A DNA stretch of 64,000 nt from the NCBI GenBank assembly GCA_000783305.1, contig JROE01000004.1:1-64000 (forward strand). The letters are read 5' to 3'. The number at the start of each line of letters is the position of its first letter. Position 1 is the stretch's first letter. The DNA comes from Sphingobacteriaceae bacterium DW12 (GTDB lineage: Bacteria; Bacteroidota; Bacteroidia; Sphingobacteriales; Sphingobacteriaceae). Positions 36,369-45,179 of the stretch are shown piece after piece. A model generated the notes under the pieces. The model ran no database searches. It was not told the DNA's origin and saw only the letters and a list, made by a program, of their open reading frames with translations. The translations under genes and the position numbers were made by a program.

Positions 36369-37688
36369 ATGAGCAACACATCCTATCCTGATATTTCAAG
36401 GGAAAAATCTAAAGAACTATTTGAAAAAGCAAAACAATATTTTCCTGGCGGGGTCAACTCTCCAGTAAGAGCTTTCAAATCCGTATATGGATCTCCTCTA
36501 TTCATCGAGCGTGGCGATAAAGCCCATTTATGGGATGCTGACGGGAATGAATTCATTGATTTTTGTTGTTCCTGGGGGCCCCTTATTTTAGGACATAACA
36601 ATGCTGAGGTACGTAACGCCGTCGCTAGTCAATTGGAGAAAGGATTGAGTTTTGGAGCCCCAACAGCACTGGAAAATGAACTTGCCGACCTCATTCTGTC
36701 CAATAACAATTACATGGAGAAAATTCGTTTTGTAAGTTCAGGTACAGAAGCTGTCATGTCGGCCATTCGATTGGCTCGCGGCTACACCAAAAGAGATAAG
36801 ATTATCAAATTCGAGGGGTGCTATCATGGTCACTCCGATTCACTATTAGTAAAAGCTGGCTCAGGTCTGGTAACCTTTGGCGAAACATCATCAGCAGGTG
36901 TACCCAAATCTTTTGCAGAAGAAACTATCGTCATTGCATTGAATGACCCAGAGGCACTGCAAACCGTGTTCAGTCAATTTAGAGATCAAATTGCAGCCGT
37001 TATAATTGAGGGTATACCCGCTAACAATGGTCTACTCATCCAGTCTAAAGAATACATCGATTTCCTTCGTCAGATTACAAAAGAAAATGGAACACTTTTA
37101 ATCTTTGACGAGGTCATTACCGGTTTCCGACTTGGATTTGAAGGTGCAGCAGCTCATTACAATATTCAACCTGATATTATTACTTATGGAAAAATCATCG
37201 GTGGTGGAATGCCTGTAGGTGCATATGGAAGTTCTAAAGAGCTCATGGCCTGTATATCTCCGGACGGGAATGTATACCAAGCAGGCACATTGTCGGGCAA
37301 TCCGGTAGCGATGTCAGCAGGGATTGCAGCATTGGGCATATTGGCGCAACCCGATTTTTACAAGAATCTCGCCCAGGTTACAGAAAAATTCATCTCTGAA
37401 ATCCGTGAGTATGTACTATCTAAAAACTATGAACTGCAGATACAACTTGTGGGATCGATCTTTTGGTTTGCATTTAGTCCAAACACGAATATCACTCGTG
37501 CAGATCAAATCGACCATAAGTCGATGGAAAAATATAAAATCATGCATCGTGAATTGTTAAATAGAGGTGTTTATTTTGGTCCATCGGGGTATGAAGTTGG
37601 CTTTATCTCTGCCGCGCACACTGCACAAGACCTTGAAAAAGCAAAGAAGGCAATTTTCGAAAGCTTAGATGTAGTTTTTAGCCAATAG
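36369..37688 (+). CDS. hemL: Glutamate-1-semialdehyde 2,1-aminomutase
   Basis: 439 residues of class III aminotransferase fold. Typical motifs: YFPGGVNSPVRAFKSV, SSGTEAVMSAIRLAR, FEGCYHGHSDSLLVKAGSG, DEVITGFR, and the PLP lysine in TYGKIIGGGMP. It turns glutamate-1-semialdehyde into 5-aminolevulinate, directly after HemA in the pathway. Separate transcription unit with its own promoter. Confidence 0.96.
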   Translation: MSNTSYPDISREKSKELFEKAKQYFPGGVNSPVRAFKSVYGSPLFIERGDKAHLWDADGNEFIDFCCSWGPLILGHNNAEVRNAVASQLEKGLSFGAPTALENELADLILSNNNYMEKIRFVSSGTEAVMSAIRLARGYTKRDKIIKFEGCYHGHSDSLLVKAGSGLVTFGETSSAGVPKSFAEETIVIALNDPEALQTVFSQFRDQIAAVIIEGIPANNGLLIQSKEYIDFLRQITKENGTLLIFDEVITGFRLGFEGAAAHYNIQPDIITYGKIIGGGMPVGAYGSSKELMACISPDGNVYQAGTLSGNPVAMSAGIAALGILAQPDFYKNLAQVTEKFISEIREYVLSKNYELQIQLVGSIFWFAFSPNTNITRADQIDHKSMEKYKIMHRELLNRGVYFGPSGYEVGFISAAHTAQDLEKAKKAIFESLDVVFSQ

Positions 37689-37826
37689 GGCCTTCATAAT
37701 TGGATACTAAAAAGTATATAAAAATAGATAAAATCGAAACAATTCTATACATTTAGCGTTATAAAACAATAGGATTTCGGTCTTACATATAAATTCAATC
37801 AAATCTTTAATTATAAATACACTAAA

Positions 37827-38657
37827 ATGAAAAAACAATCATGGAAAGCAGCATTAGCTATTTTGGCCGTTGGCGCAACCATAGCTTCATGTAATAATCC
37901 AGCCAAAACAACAGGGGACGAGAGCGGAGATTCAACAGCAATTTCAGACTCTTCCACTACTTCCTCAATAACAGTCACTCCTATCGCTCACTCCAAAGAT
38001 TTTCCGGGAGCTGAATTAAAAATAGCCTCACTTACATCTGAGAAAGTAGGAACAGATTCCGCGAAAGTAACGGTGAAGTACACCGTCAATAATTTCAAAC
38101 TGACAGAGCAAACGGCGCATGAGCACGCTGATCATCTCGCCAACTCCCATGATGGCCAGCACATTCATTTCATCTTGGATAATAAGCCATATGCAGCATT
38201 GTATAAGCCTGAGAATTCAGTGACGGTTGCGTTGAACTCTGAGCACTACTTACTTTCATTCCTATCACGTTCGTACCACGAATCTATTAAAGCTGCTGAT
38301 GCTTATAAGCTCGTTAAATTCAAAGTGGATGGAACGGGCAAATTGACTGAACTTCCAACACCCACTGAAGCGAGCTTATTTTACAGCCGTCCAAAAGGTG
38401 AATACAAAGGAGAAGATACTAAAAATTTATTGCTAGACTTCTATTTGGTAAATACAGCTATTGCAGCTGACGGGAACAAAGTTGTGGCAACAGTAAACGG
38501 CCAAGAATTTAAATTGGACCAATGGACTCCATATGAGATTAAAGGACTACCTCTTGGAGATGCGAAGATTAAATTGACACTTGTTGACAAAGATGGCAAT
38601 GCCGTTACTGGAGACAACGTATCAGTAGAAAGAGATATCAAATTATTAGAAAAATAG
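37827..38657 (+). CDS. Lipoprotein of unknown function with His-rich segment
   Basis: 276 residues. A lipoprotein signal (about 1-22, lipobox IASC) is followed by a Ser/Thr-rich linker. Near residues 92-113 is a histidine-dense stretch with EHADHLANSHDGQHIHFILDN (partial), which could bind metal or belong to a beta-sandwich core. The rest looks like two beta-sandwich halves. I do not recognise a characterised family. Monocistronic, ending at a strong hairpin shared with argC. Confidence 0.75.
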   Translation: MKKQSWKAALAILAVGATIASCNNPAKTTGDESGDSTAISDSSTTSSITVTPIAHSKDFPGAELKIASLTSEKVGTDSAKVTVKYTVNNFKLTEQTAHEHADHLANSHDGQHIHFILDNKPYAALYKPENSVTVALNSEHYLLSFLSRSYHESIKAADAYKLVKFKVDGTGKLTELPTPTEASLFYSRPKGEYKGEDTKNLLLDFYLVNTAIAADGNKVVATVNGQEFKLDQWTPYEIKGLPLGDAKIKLTLVDKDGNAVTGDNVSVERDIKLLEK

Positions 38658-38680
38658 TCCGATATACTAAAAAAATAGAG

Positions 38681-38712
38681 AAGGGACTTAAAATTAGTTT
38701 TAAGTCCCTTCT
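38681..38712. terminator. Bidirectional terminator between lipoprotein gene and argC
   Basis: Perfect 14-bp stem gaagggacttaaaa/ttttaagtcccttc with a 4-nt loop, between convergent genes. Confidence 0.85.
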
Positions 38713-38722
38713 TTGCTATAGA

Positions 38723-39742
38723 TTAAAACCCTACAGACTTCAATCTCAACCCCTCACGTTCATCTAAACCGAAGAGTAGATTCATATTTTGTACGGCTTG
38801 ACCAGATGCACCTTTCAATAGATTGTCAGTAGCATTCAAAATCAGCAATTTATCTCCATGCTTCTCTAAGTGAATAATGCTTTTATTAGTATTCACTACC
38901 TGTTTCAGATCAATATTTTTATGACTAACTACTGTAAAAGGATGGGTGGCATAATACGATTCATACAACTGATAAGCGTCCGCTTCATCCCCCTGAAAAT
39001 CAACATAAATAGCTGAAAATATACCTCGTGTAAAATCTCCTCTTTGCGGGATAAAATTTATTCTCTGGGCGGCCCTCTCTAAAAGAGTACCAGGAATCTC
39101 TGGCAAAAATCCATCTTGCAATTGATCCAATGACTCCGAGATCTCTTGTAGGTGTTGATGTTCAAAGGATTTATAGGCAGATAGATTATTATTTCTCCAC
39201 GAAAAGTGGGTAGTCGGCCCTGGTTTTTGGCCAGCACCTGTAGAGCCTGTCGTGGCATGCACGTGGATTTGTTCTGAAAGCTTTCCATCCGCAGCCAAAG
39301 GTAATAGTGCTAATTGGATGTTAGTAGCGAAACAACCTGGATTCGCAATATAGTGTGCAGCTTTGATGGCTTCACGATTCAGCTCTGGAAGTCCGTAAAC
39401 AAAATTACGGCTCTGATACTCGGTATAGGCTTTTAATCGGTAATCTTGAGACAAGTCGATAATTTTCACATGTTCAGCAATAATATTTGTCTCTAGGAAT
39501 TTCCGAGCATCACCATGTCCCACACACAAAAATAAGACATCAATGTCATCACAAATATCTGAAGAAAAAATGAGCTCTGTATCGCCAAATAGATCATTAT
39601 GCACGTCATAGACTTTATTACCTGCATTGGACGCACTCTGAGCAAAAACAATCTCGACTTTAGGATGGTAAATCAACACACGAAGTAGCTCACCTCCTGT
39701 ATAACCGGCTGATCCCACTATACCAACTTTAATTTCTTTCAT
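38723..39742 (-). CDS. argC: N-acetyl-gamma-glutamyl-phosphate reductase
   Basis: 339 residues. NADP-binding GIVGSAGYTGGELLRVL at the N-terminus and the catalytic Cys in NPGCFATNIQLALLPL. It reduces N-acyl-glutamyl-phosphate to the semialdehyde in arginine synthesis. In Bacteroidota the acyl group may be acetyl or succinyl; the sequence alone does not decide. It lies 143 bp after argG on the same strand and is the last gene of the local arginine cluster. Confidence 0.95.
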   Translation of the reverse strand: MKEIKVGIVGSAGYTGGELLRVLIYHPKVEIVFAQSASNAGNKVYDVHNDLFGDTELIFSSDICDDIDVLFLCVGHGDARKFLETNIIAEHVKIIDLSQDYRLKAYTEYQSRNFVYGLPELNREAIKAAHYIANPGCFATNIQLALLPLAADGKLSEQIHVHATTGSTGAGQKPGPTTHFSWRNNNLSAYKSFEHQHLQEISESLDQLQDGFLPEIPGTLLERAAQRINFIPQRGDFTRGIFSAIYVDFQGDEADAYQLYESYYATHPFTVVSHKNIDLKQVVNTNKSIIHLEKHGDKLLILNATDNLLKGASGQAVQNMNLLFGLDEREGLRLKSVGF

Positions 39743-39885
39743 CTATAAATATTTTTAACATTAAAATTCAAAGTCATCTCTATGATAAAAAATGAAATTT
39801 TAAACAGATACAGACCAATATATTACTTACTATTATGTGTACTTTTTACGGTCTTCATTCGAAAAATTCAACCTTAATCAAATAA

Positions 39886-41073
39886 CTAGTCTTTAGTATT
39901 TACTTTATGCCAAATAAGAGTCTGATTTCCAAAGATTTTAGAAAACCCCTTAACATCATCACCAGTCCAACCATTATTCATCTCACCATAGGTGCCAAAT
40001 TTATTCGACATCAAATCATTATCTGAATCTATTCCCAGTATAGTAAAACGATAAGGGTTAAGCTCTACATATACACGTCCATTCACAGTACCTTGAGTAC
40101 TCGCTAAAAAAGCTTCGATATCTCTCATGACAGGATCATGCATCTGCCCTTCATGCATATAGTTACCATAGAAACCAGCAATTTGATCTTTCCAAGCCAA
40201 TTGCCACTTAGTCAATGTATGTTTTTCCAAGGTATGATGTGCCTTAATCAAAATCACAGGTGCAGCAGCTTCGAACCCCACACGTCCCTTTATACCAATG
40301 ATGGTATCTCCAACATGGATGTCCCTACCTATGCCATAAGGTTGCGCAATAGCTTGCAGTTCCTGAATAACCCTCACAGCACCAATTTTATTTCCATCCA
40401 ATGCTACAGGCTCTCCATTTTCGAAATCAATCGTAATTTTCCGGGTATTTGTAGAAGTTACCGCTGTAGGCCAAGCTGATTCTGGTAAATACTGATTGGA
40501 AGTCAACGTCTCTGCTCCCCCAACAGACGTACCCCAAATGCCCTTATTAATTGAGTACTTAGCCTTTTCTGCAGAATATTCCACTCCATGTTGACTTAAG
40601 TATTCAATTTCAGCTTCTCTGCTAAGCTTTAAATCTCGGATTGGGGTAATGATTTCCACTCCAGGAATCAAGGTATTAAAAATCATATCAAACCGTACCT
40701 GATCATTACCTGCTCCAGTCGATCCATGTGCAACACATTCAGCCCCAATTTTCTTTGCGTAGTTGGCAATTGCAGTAGCTTGGCATACACGTTCCGCAGA
40801 TACTGACAAGGGGTAGGTAGCATTTTTAAGTACATTCCCAAAGATCAAATATTTAATGCTATCACGATAGTAGTTCTCTGTTTCGTCAACAACAACATGA
40901 GATTTAACACCTAATTCATAAGCGCGTTTTTCAATTTGATCCAATTCATCTTTCGAAAAACCACCTGTATTTACAATCACAGAGTGAACTTCTAAACCTA
41001 AATCTTGAGTAAGATAAATACAACAAAATGAAGTATCCAATCCTCCACTAAATGCTAAAACTACTTTTTTCAT
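39886..41073 (-). CDS. argG: Argininosuccinate synthase
   Basis: 395 residues. The ATP-pyrophosphatase loop is AFSGGLDTSFC; GSTGAGNDQVRFD and the citrulline/aspartate-binding region (ENYYRDSI..) follow. It joins citrulline and aspartate. It lies between the GNAT-family gene (156 bp upstream) and argC (143 bp downstream), all on the minus strand. Confidence 0.96.
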   Translation of the reverse strand: MKKVVLAFSGGLDTSFCCIYLTQDLGLEVHSVIVNTGGFSKDELDQIEKRAYELGVKSHVVVDETENYYRDSIKYLIFGNVLKNATYPLSVSAERVCQATAIANYAKKIGAECVAHGSTGAGNDQVRFDMIFNTLIPGVEIITPIRDLKLSREAEIEYLSQHGVEYSAEKAKYSINKGIWGTSVGGAETLTSNQYLPESAWPTAVTSTNTRKITIDFENGEPVALDGNKIGAVRVIQELQAIAQPYGIGRDIHVGDTIIGIKGRVGFEAAAPVILIKAHHTLEKHTLTKWQLAWKDQIAGFYGNYMHEGQMHDPVMRDIEAFLASTQGTVNGRVYVELNPYRFTILGIDSDNDLMSNKFGTYGEMNNGWTGDDVKGFSKIFGNQTLIWHKVNTKD

Positions 41074-41229
41074 TGGAATATATTTATTTATGAGTATAAG
41101 CCCAAATTGTATAAATGAGCCCGTTACACTCGGTTTGTTTATTCATTATGGTTTGTTTCCAAAGGCTCGTAAATTGCCTTCGGTGATTTTAAAGGTAGTC
41201 AATCCCACCGAGGGTTGGCAACAAATAGG

Positions 41230-41946
41230 CTAAAATCCCTTTGCCGCCTTACGAGGTTGAGGAAAAAAGGTCAGTACTATCTTTTTTGTCGATTTCCACA
41301 ACTTGGCTTCAATACGTTTCAATAGTGATTGTTTCTTCGCAATCCGCTCTAACCGTTCCTTAGCTTCAAGCTTTCGTTGAATCTTTTCCTTTAGTTCCTT
41401 TTCCTTTTCAACTGGATCCCATAGCATGGCAGTACACATACAATTCTTGCGCTCTTTGCTAATCAATATATCATAATTAACACAGCTCTGACATCCCTTC
41501 CAAAATTCATCATCAGTTGTTAACTCCGAATAGGTTACAGGCTCGTAGCCCAAGTCAGAATTAATCTTCATGACTGCTAGTCCCGTAGTAAGTCCAAATA
41601 TCTTGGCGTGAGGGTATTTTTCTCTAGACAATTCAAAGACTCTTTTCTTAATAGCTTTGGCCAGTCCTACTTTTCTAAAGTCAGGGTTCACAATCAATCC
41701 CGAGTTGGCCACATAGTTTTCGTGCCCCCATGTCTCAATATAACAAAATCCTGCCCATCTACCATCTTTATGTAAGGCAATGACAGCTTTTCCCTCTATC
41801 ATTTTCTTCGCCACATATTCCGGTTTACGACGCGCTATACCTGTACCGCGTGCTTTTGCAGATTCAAACATCTCATCGCAGATAGTCTCTGCGTACTGTG
41901 TATGTTCGGGCTTTGCCGGAATAATCAAAAAATCTGAAATAGTCAT
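41230..41946 (-). CDS. GNAT-family acyltransferase, candidate N-acylglutamate synthase
   Basis: 238 residues. Residues 1-155 show the GNAT fold, with the acyl-CoA loop region NPDFRKVGLAKAIKKRVFELS and an N-terminal EHTQYAETICDEMFESAKARG helix. The C-terminal part has a cysteine cluster (CQSCVNYDIL...NCMCTAM) and a long basic coiled segment (about 175-225). It is the first gene before argG and argC, in the place expected for the enzyme that acylates glutamate at the start of the pathway. No classical argA or argJ is visible. I recall that GNAT proteins in this position in other Bacteroidota were reported as N-acylglutamate synthases; for this protein the role is inferred from context. Confidence 0.78.
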   Translation of the reverse strand: MTISDFLIIPAKPEHTQYAETICDEMFESAKARGTGIARRKPEYVAKKMIEGKAVIALHKDGRWAGFCYIETWGHENYVANSGLIVNPDFRKVGLAKAIKKRVFELSREKYPHAKIFGLTTGLAVMKINSDLGYEPVTYSELTTDDEFWKGCQSCVNYDILISKERKNCMCTAMLWDPVEKEKELKEKIQRKLEAKERLERIAKKQSLLKRIEAKLWKSTKKIVLTFFPQPRKAAKGF

Positions 41947-42261
41947 TTATTTATACGACCCCAAATAATAAAACAACAAATGAATGTTAGTTTTGTTAAA
42001 AAATATATAAACTAAAGGATTGAAAAATCGGATCTCCGAGCAGGAAAATCTTCTTATTTTTTGGAAGTGGCCTGCCTCTTTATCAAGCTCGAGGCAGTAT
42101 GGGTCGTCGGAAGCGGATAAACGGACGTTCCATCTGCAACGAAGAATAAGCACACTTCCCCACAAACCTCTCAAAAGGTTGCGAAAAAGAAATATGTCCT
42201 ATTTGATGTATCTTCATTTTTTTTGCTATAGACGTCCATGTGTATCGACTGCGCAAATGTA
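41947..42261 (-). promoter_or_regulatory. Promoter and structured leader of the GNAT-argG-argC cluster
   Basis: The minus-strand -7 box TACATTTG (42261-42254) leaves a leader of about 300 nt before the GNAT start. Within it a 7-bp stem (42153-42159 with 42063-42069) encloses a hairpin ctgcctc/gaggcag (42072-42078 with 42091-42097). Nearer the gene, a short tcgg/ccga hairpin (42028-42039) is followed by a T5 run on the minus strand, which resembles a small terminator. No arginine-rich leader peptide is seen. Regulation by this leader is a hypothesis based on its length and fold. Confidence 0.4.
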
Positions 42262-42517
42262 TAAAATTATTTTTTTCTTTTATGCAAGAAACTCCTCGTT
42301 TTTTTGAAAAAAACACAAATTCTTACGCATTCATGATAACTTAAGAATTTATTGATTTTCAGACAACTACCTACCACCACTCTTGGGCTCCAGTTTTTAC
42401 GAAATTGCTATTTTTTTGTCTAATATTTGTCACCTTTCTATTACTAAAATATTAAATCAAAAAAGCATCCACAGGTCAATTTGATGTCATCATAAGACCG
42501 TAAAAGATTTATGGATT
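42262..42517. other. Intergenic region upstream of the arginine leader, no gene
   Basis: About 250 bp of very A/T-rich sequence between the divergent arginine promoter and the promoter of the small membrane protein. I see no gene or repeat. Confidence 0.5.
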
Positions 42518-42546
42518 TTGTAAGTGGTTAATTTTAGGTATTTTTG
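42518..42546 (+). promoter_or_regulatory. Promoter of the small membrane protein gene
   Basis: TTG (42518-42520), 18-nt spacer, TATTTTTG (42539-42546): full match to TTG-N17-19-TAnnTTTG. It overlaps the first in-frame GTG (42524), so translation must begin later, at ATG 42572. Confidence 0.65.
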
Positions 42547-42571
42547 GAGCGAACTTATAGAACATAGCGAA

Positions 42572-42820
42572 ATGGATACGCCCAGTATAATCTTTTACTT
42601 ATTTTTTGCAGTGCCTTATATTTTTGTCATGTACTGGCTCGTCAAGCAAGACAAAAAAAAATACGTGTGGGGGATTACCATTGTGACAATAATAGCCATC
42701 ATCGGAATCATAGTCTCACAAAAGGCCAGTAAGGTTGCAATGGACAACTATCGTCAACATCAGATAGACTCTCGAGAAATTGAACGGGAAGAGAAGCTGG
42801 ATAGTCTTCACAATAAATAA
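42572..42820 (+). CDS. Small membrane protein, 82 residues
   Basis: Start set at ATG 42572 (MDTPSIIFYL) because a consensus promoter overlaps the earlier GTG. Two membrane helices (about 5-22 and 32-52) are followed by a charged, probably helical tail of 30 residues (QHQIDSREIEREEKLDSL). Family unknown. It has its own promoter and a terminator, so it is a real single-gene unit. Confidence 0.7.
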   Translation: MDTPSIIFYLFFAVPYIFVMYWLVKQDKKKYVWGITIVTIIAIIGIIVSQKASKVAMDNYRQHQIDSREIEREEKLDSLHNK

Positions 42821-42845
42821 AAAATGGGACAAATAGTCCCATTTT
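42821..42845. terminator. Bidirectional terminator between small membrane protein gene and oligopeptidase gene
   Basis: aaaatgggac/gtcccatttt, perfect 10-bp stem with 5-nt loop, A-run left and T-run right. Confidence 0.88.
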
Positions 42846-45001
42846 TATTTCTCAATATGTTCTAATTTAAATAGAAAAGCATATTCCAAAGCAATCTCCT
42901 TTAGGTAATCAAATCTTCCTGACGCACCACCATGGCCGTAGTCCATATCCGTTTTGAGTAGTAGTACATTCTTGTCGGTCTTCGTCACACGTAATTTTGC
43001 TACCCATTTCGCTGGCTCGAAGTATTGCACTTGGCTATCATGCAGACCAGTCGTGACAAGCATATTGGGGTAGTCCTTTGCTTCTACATTTTCGTAAGGA
43101 GAATAACTCTTCATATACTGATATGCCTCTTTACCATTCGGATTGCCCCATTCATCATATTCATTTGTAGTTAATGGGATTGTTTCATCAAGCATAGTAT
43201 TGACCACATCTACAAATGGAACATTTGCGATTACACCATTCCACATGTCGGGAGCCATGTTGACTACAGCTCCCATCAATAGCCCACCAGCACTCCCTCC
43301 TTTTGCATATAGGCGACCTTTAGCTGTATATTGTTGGTCAATAAGGTATTGTCCACAGTCAATGAAATCGGTAAATGTGTTTTTCTTTTTCATCATTTTT
43401 CCATCCTCATACCATTGTCTTCCCATTTCCTCTCCACCCCGAATATGAGCAATTGCATAAACAAAACCACGATCCAAAAGGCTTAATCTTGTAGACGAAA
43501 AAGATGGGTCCATAGATGCTCCATAAGAGCCATAGGCATACAGCAATAAAGGAGACCTACCGTCACGCTCTATCCCTTTTTTATAAACAATCGAAATAGG
43601 AATAGAAGTCCCATCTTGCGCTTTTGCAAATACTCGCTCCGTTGCATAATCTTTAATCTCATACCCACCTAAGACAGGCTGCTGTTTAAGAAGCTTCTTA
43701 TCGTGCGTATCCATATTATACTCATATGTCGATGAGGGTGTCACCAAAGAGGTATAACCATATCGAACCACATCCAAATTATATTCTACATTCGTACTTG
43801 GATACACCGTATACGCGGCCTCTCCAAAATCTAGGTAATGCTGGTTTCCATCTTTCAAACTACGAACAGCCAGCTGAGTAAGTCCATTCTTTCGCTCCGA
43901 AATAACAATAAAATCCCTAAACTCGTCGATATCGCTGACCAACACATCTGCACGATGGGGGATGAACTCTTTCCAGTTTTCCTTTCCTGTACGGTCAAGA
44001 GGACATTCCATCACTTTAAAGTTCTTCGCGCCATCATTTGTAACAATCAAAAATTTATTTTCCAATGCCACCACCGAGTAAAGCACATCTTTTACACGAG
44101 GTTGAAAAACCTTGAATGTTCCATTAGGATCATTAGCATTTAAAATGTAAACTTCAGAAGAAAGCGTCCCTCCTGAATAAATCAGGATGAACTGTCCATT
44201 TTTCGACTTACTTACTCCAATATAATTTGTATTATCCTTCTCGTCATATACGGTTACATCTGCTTGTTCATCGGTCCCAATACGATGTCTTTTAATTTTT
44301 TCACTCAACAAAGTGATTGGATTCTTGGATGTATAAAACAGCGTTTCATTGTCATTCGCCCAAGTAGTACCACCTGAGGTCCTGCTAATACGATCACTAA
44401 GGATCTTGCCAGTTTCTAAGTCCTTAATGTGTACTATATATTCTCTACGAGAAATGGTATCAACCCCATAGGCCAGTCGCTTATTGTCTGGACTTATAGA
44501 CAGACCACTGATGGCATAATAAGCGTGTCCCTCAGCCATAGCATCAACATCTAGTAAGACCTCCTCTACCCCATCAAGACTTCCCTTCTTACGACAATAT
44601 TTATAATACTGCTTTCCTTCCTCTGTCCGTGTATAATAGTAATATCCATTTTTCAAGTATGGCACGGACTCATCAGCTTCCTTAATTCGTCCTTTCAACT
44701 CGTCAAAGAGTCGCTTCTGAAAGGGTTCGGTATCTTTCATCATGCCTGAGGTGTAAGCATTCTCCGCTTCTAGATATTGGACGACGTTGGACGAATCTGG
44801 ACCCTTTTTGAAATAATCAATCATCCAATAATAATTATCGACTACGGTATCCCCATGGATAATCCGCTCGTGTGCCTTTACATCCGCAACTGGTGGAGCC
44901 AGGTCAGGCCATGTTACTGCTTTATTTTCCAACATTGTATTATTTGAAGAACAGGACGCCATAGTGAATACTCCAGCAGCCCACAAAATTAATTTACTCA
45001 T
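42845..45001 (-). CDS. Oligopeptidase B-like S9A peptidase, lipoprotein
   Basis: 718 residues. The signal sequence has a lipobox (TMASC, Cys17), so the enzyme is probably anchored to a membrane outside the cytoplasm. A seven-bladed beta-propeller (about 80-420) is followed by the catalytic domain with Ser in GGSAGGLLMG, Asp in LHDSQVQYFE and His in YGHGGASGR. The GGSAGG motif and overall length match protease II/oligopeptidase B, which cuts peptides after basic residues. It is divergent from the subtilase gene, and both would act on extracellular peptides. Confidence 0.93.
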   Translation of the reverse strand: MSKLILWAAGVFTMASCSSNNTMLENKAVTWPDLAPPVADVKAHERIIHGDTVVDNYYWMIDYFKKGPDSSNVVQYLEAENAYTSGMMKDTEPFQKRLFDELKGRIKEADESVPYLKNGYYYYTRTEEGKQYYKYCRKKGSLDGVEEVLLDVDAMAEGHAYYAISGLSISPDNKRLAYGVDTISRREYIVHIKDLETGKILSDRISRTSGGTTWANDNETLFYTSKNPITLLSEKIKRHRIGTDEQADVTVYDEKDNTNYIGVSKSKNGQFILIYSGGTLSSEVYILNANDPNGTFKVFQPRVKDVLYSVVALENKFLIVTNDGAKNFKVMECPLDRTGKENWKEFIPHRADVLVSDIDEFRDFIVISERKNGLTQLAVRSLKDGNQHYLDFGEAAYTVYPSTNVEYNLDVVRYGYTSLVTPSSTYEYNMDTHDKKLLKQQPVLGGYEIKDYATERVFAKAQDGTSIPISIVYKKGIERDGRSPLLLYAYGSYGASMDPSFSSTRLSLLDRGFVYAIAHIRGGEEMGRQWYEDGKMMKKKNTFTDFIDCGQYLIDQQYTAKGRLYAKGGSAGGLLMGAVVNMAPDMWNGVIANVPFVDVVNTMLDETIPLTTNEYDEWGNPNGKEAYQYMKSYSPYENVEAKDYPNMLVTTGLHDSQVQYFEPAKWVAKLRVTKTDKNVLLLKTDMDYGHGGASGRFDYLKEIALEYAFLFKLEHIEK

Positions 45002-45112
45002 AATTTAGCGTCAAGATTAGCAATTCCACAATAAAAAAGCATTTACTCCCTTTCTCAATGAAAATTCATTAAAGATAGGCGAAAATTTTAGCGATTTAGA
45101 ATAAATTAACAG

Positions 45113-45140
45113 TTTGCTTTAGATTATTGCCCTATATTTG
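45113..45140 (+). promoter_or_regulatory. Promoter of the subtilase gene
   Basis: TTG (45113-45115), 17-nt spacer, TATATTTG (45133-45140): full Bacteroidota consensus, 40 bp before the ATG. Confidence 0.7.
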
Positions 45141-45179
45141 CTTATACATCAATTTTAAATAAAACATTAAGCAGCAAGA

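Noticed and set aside
42083-42316. 77-codon minus frame in the arginine leader region
   Set aside because: It begins upstream of the likely transcription start, and its composition is unlike a protein; another frame covers the same DNA on the plus strand.
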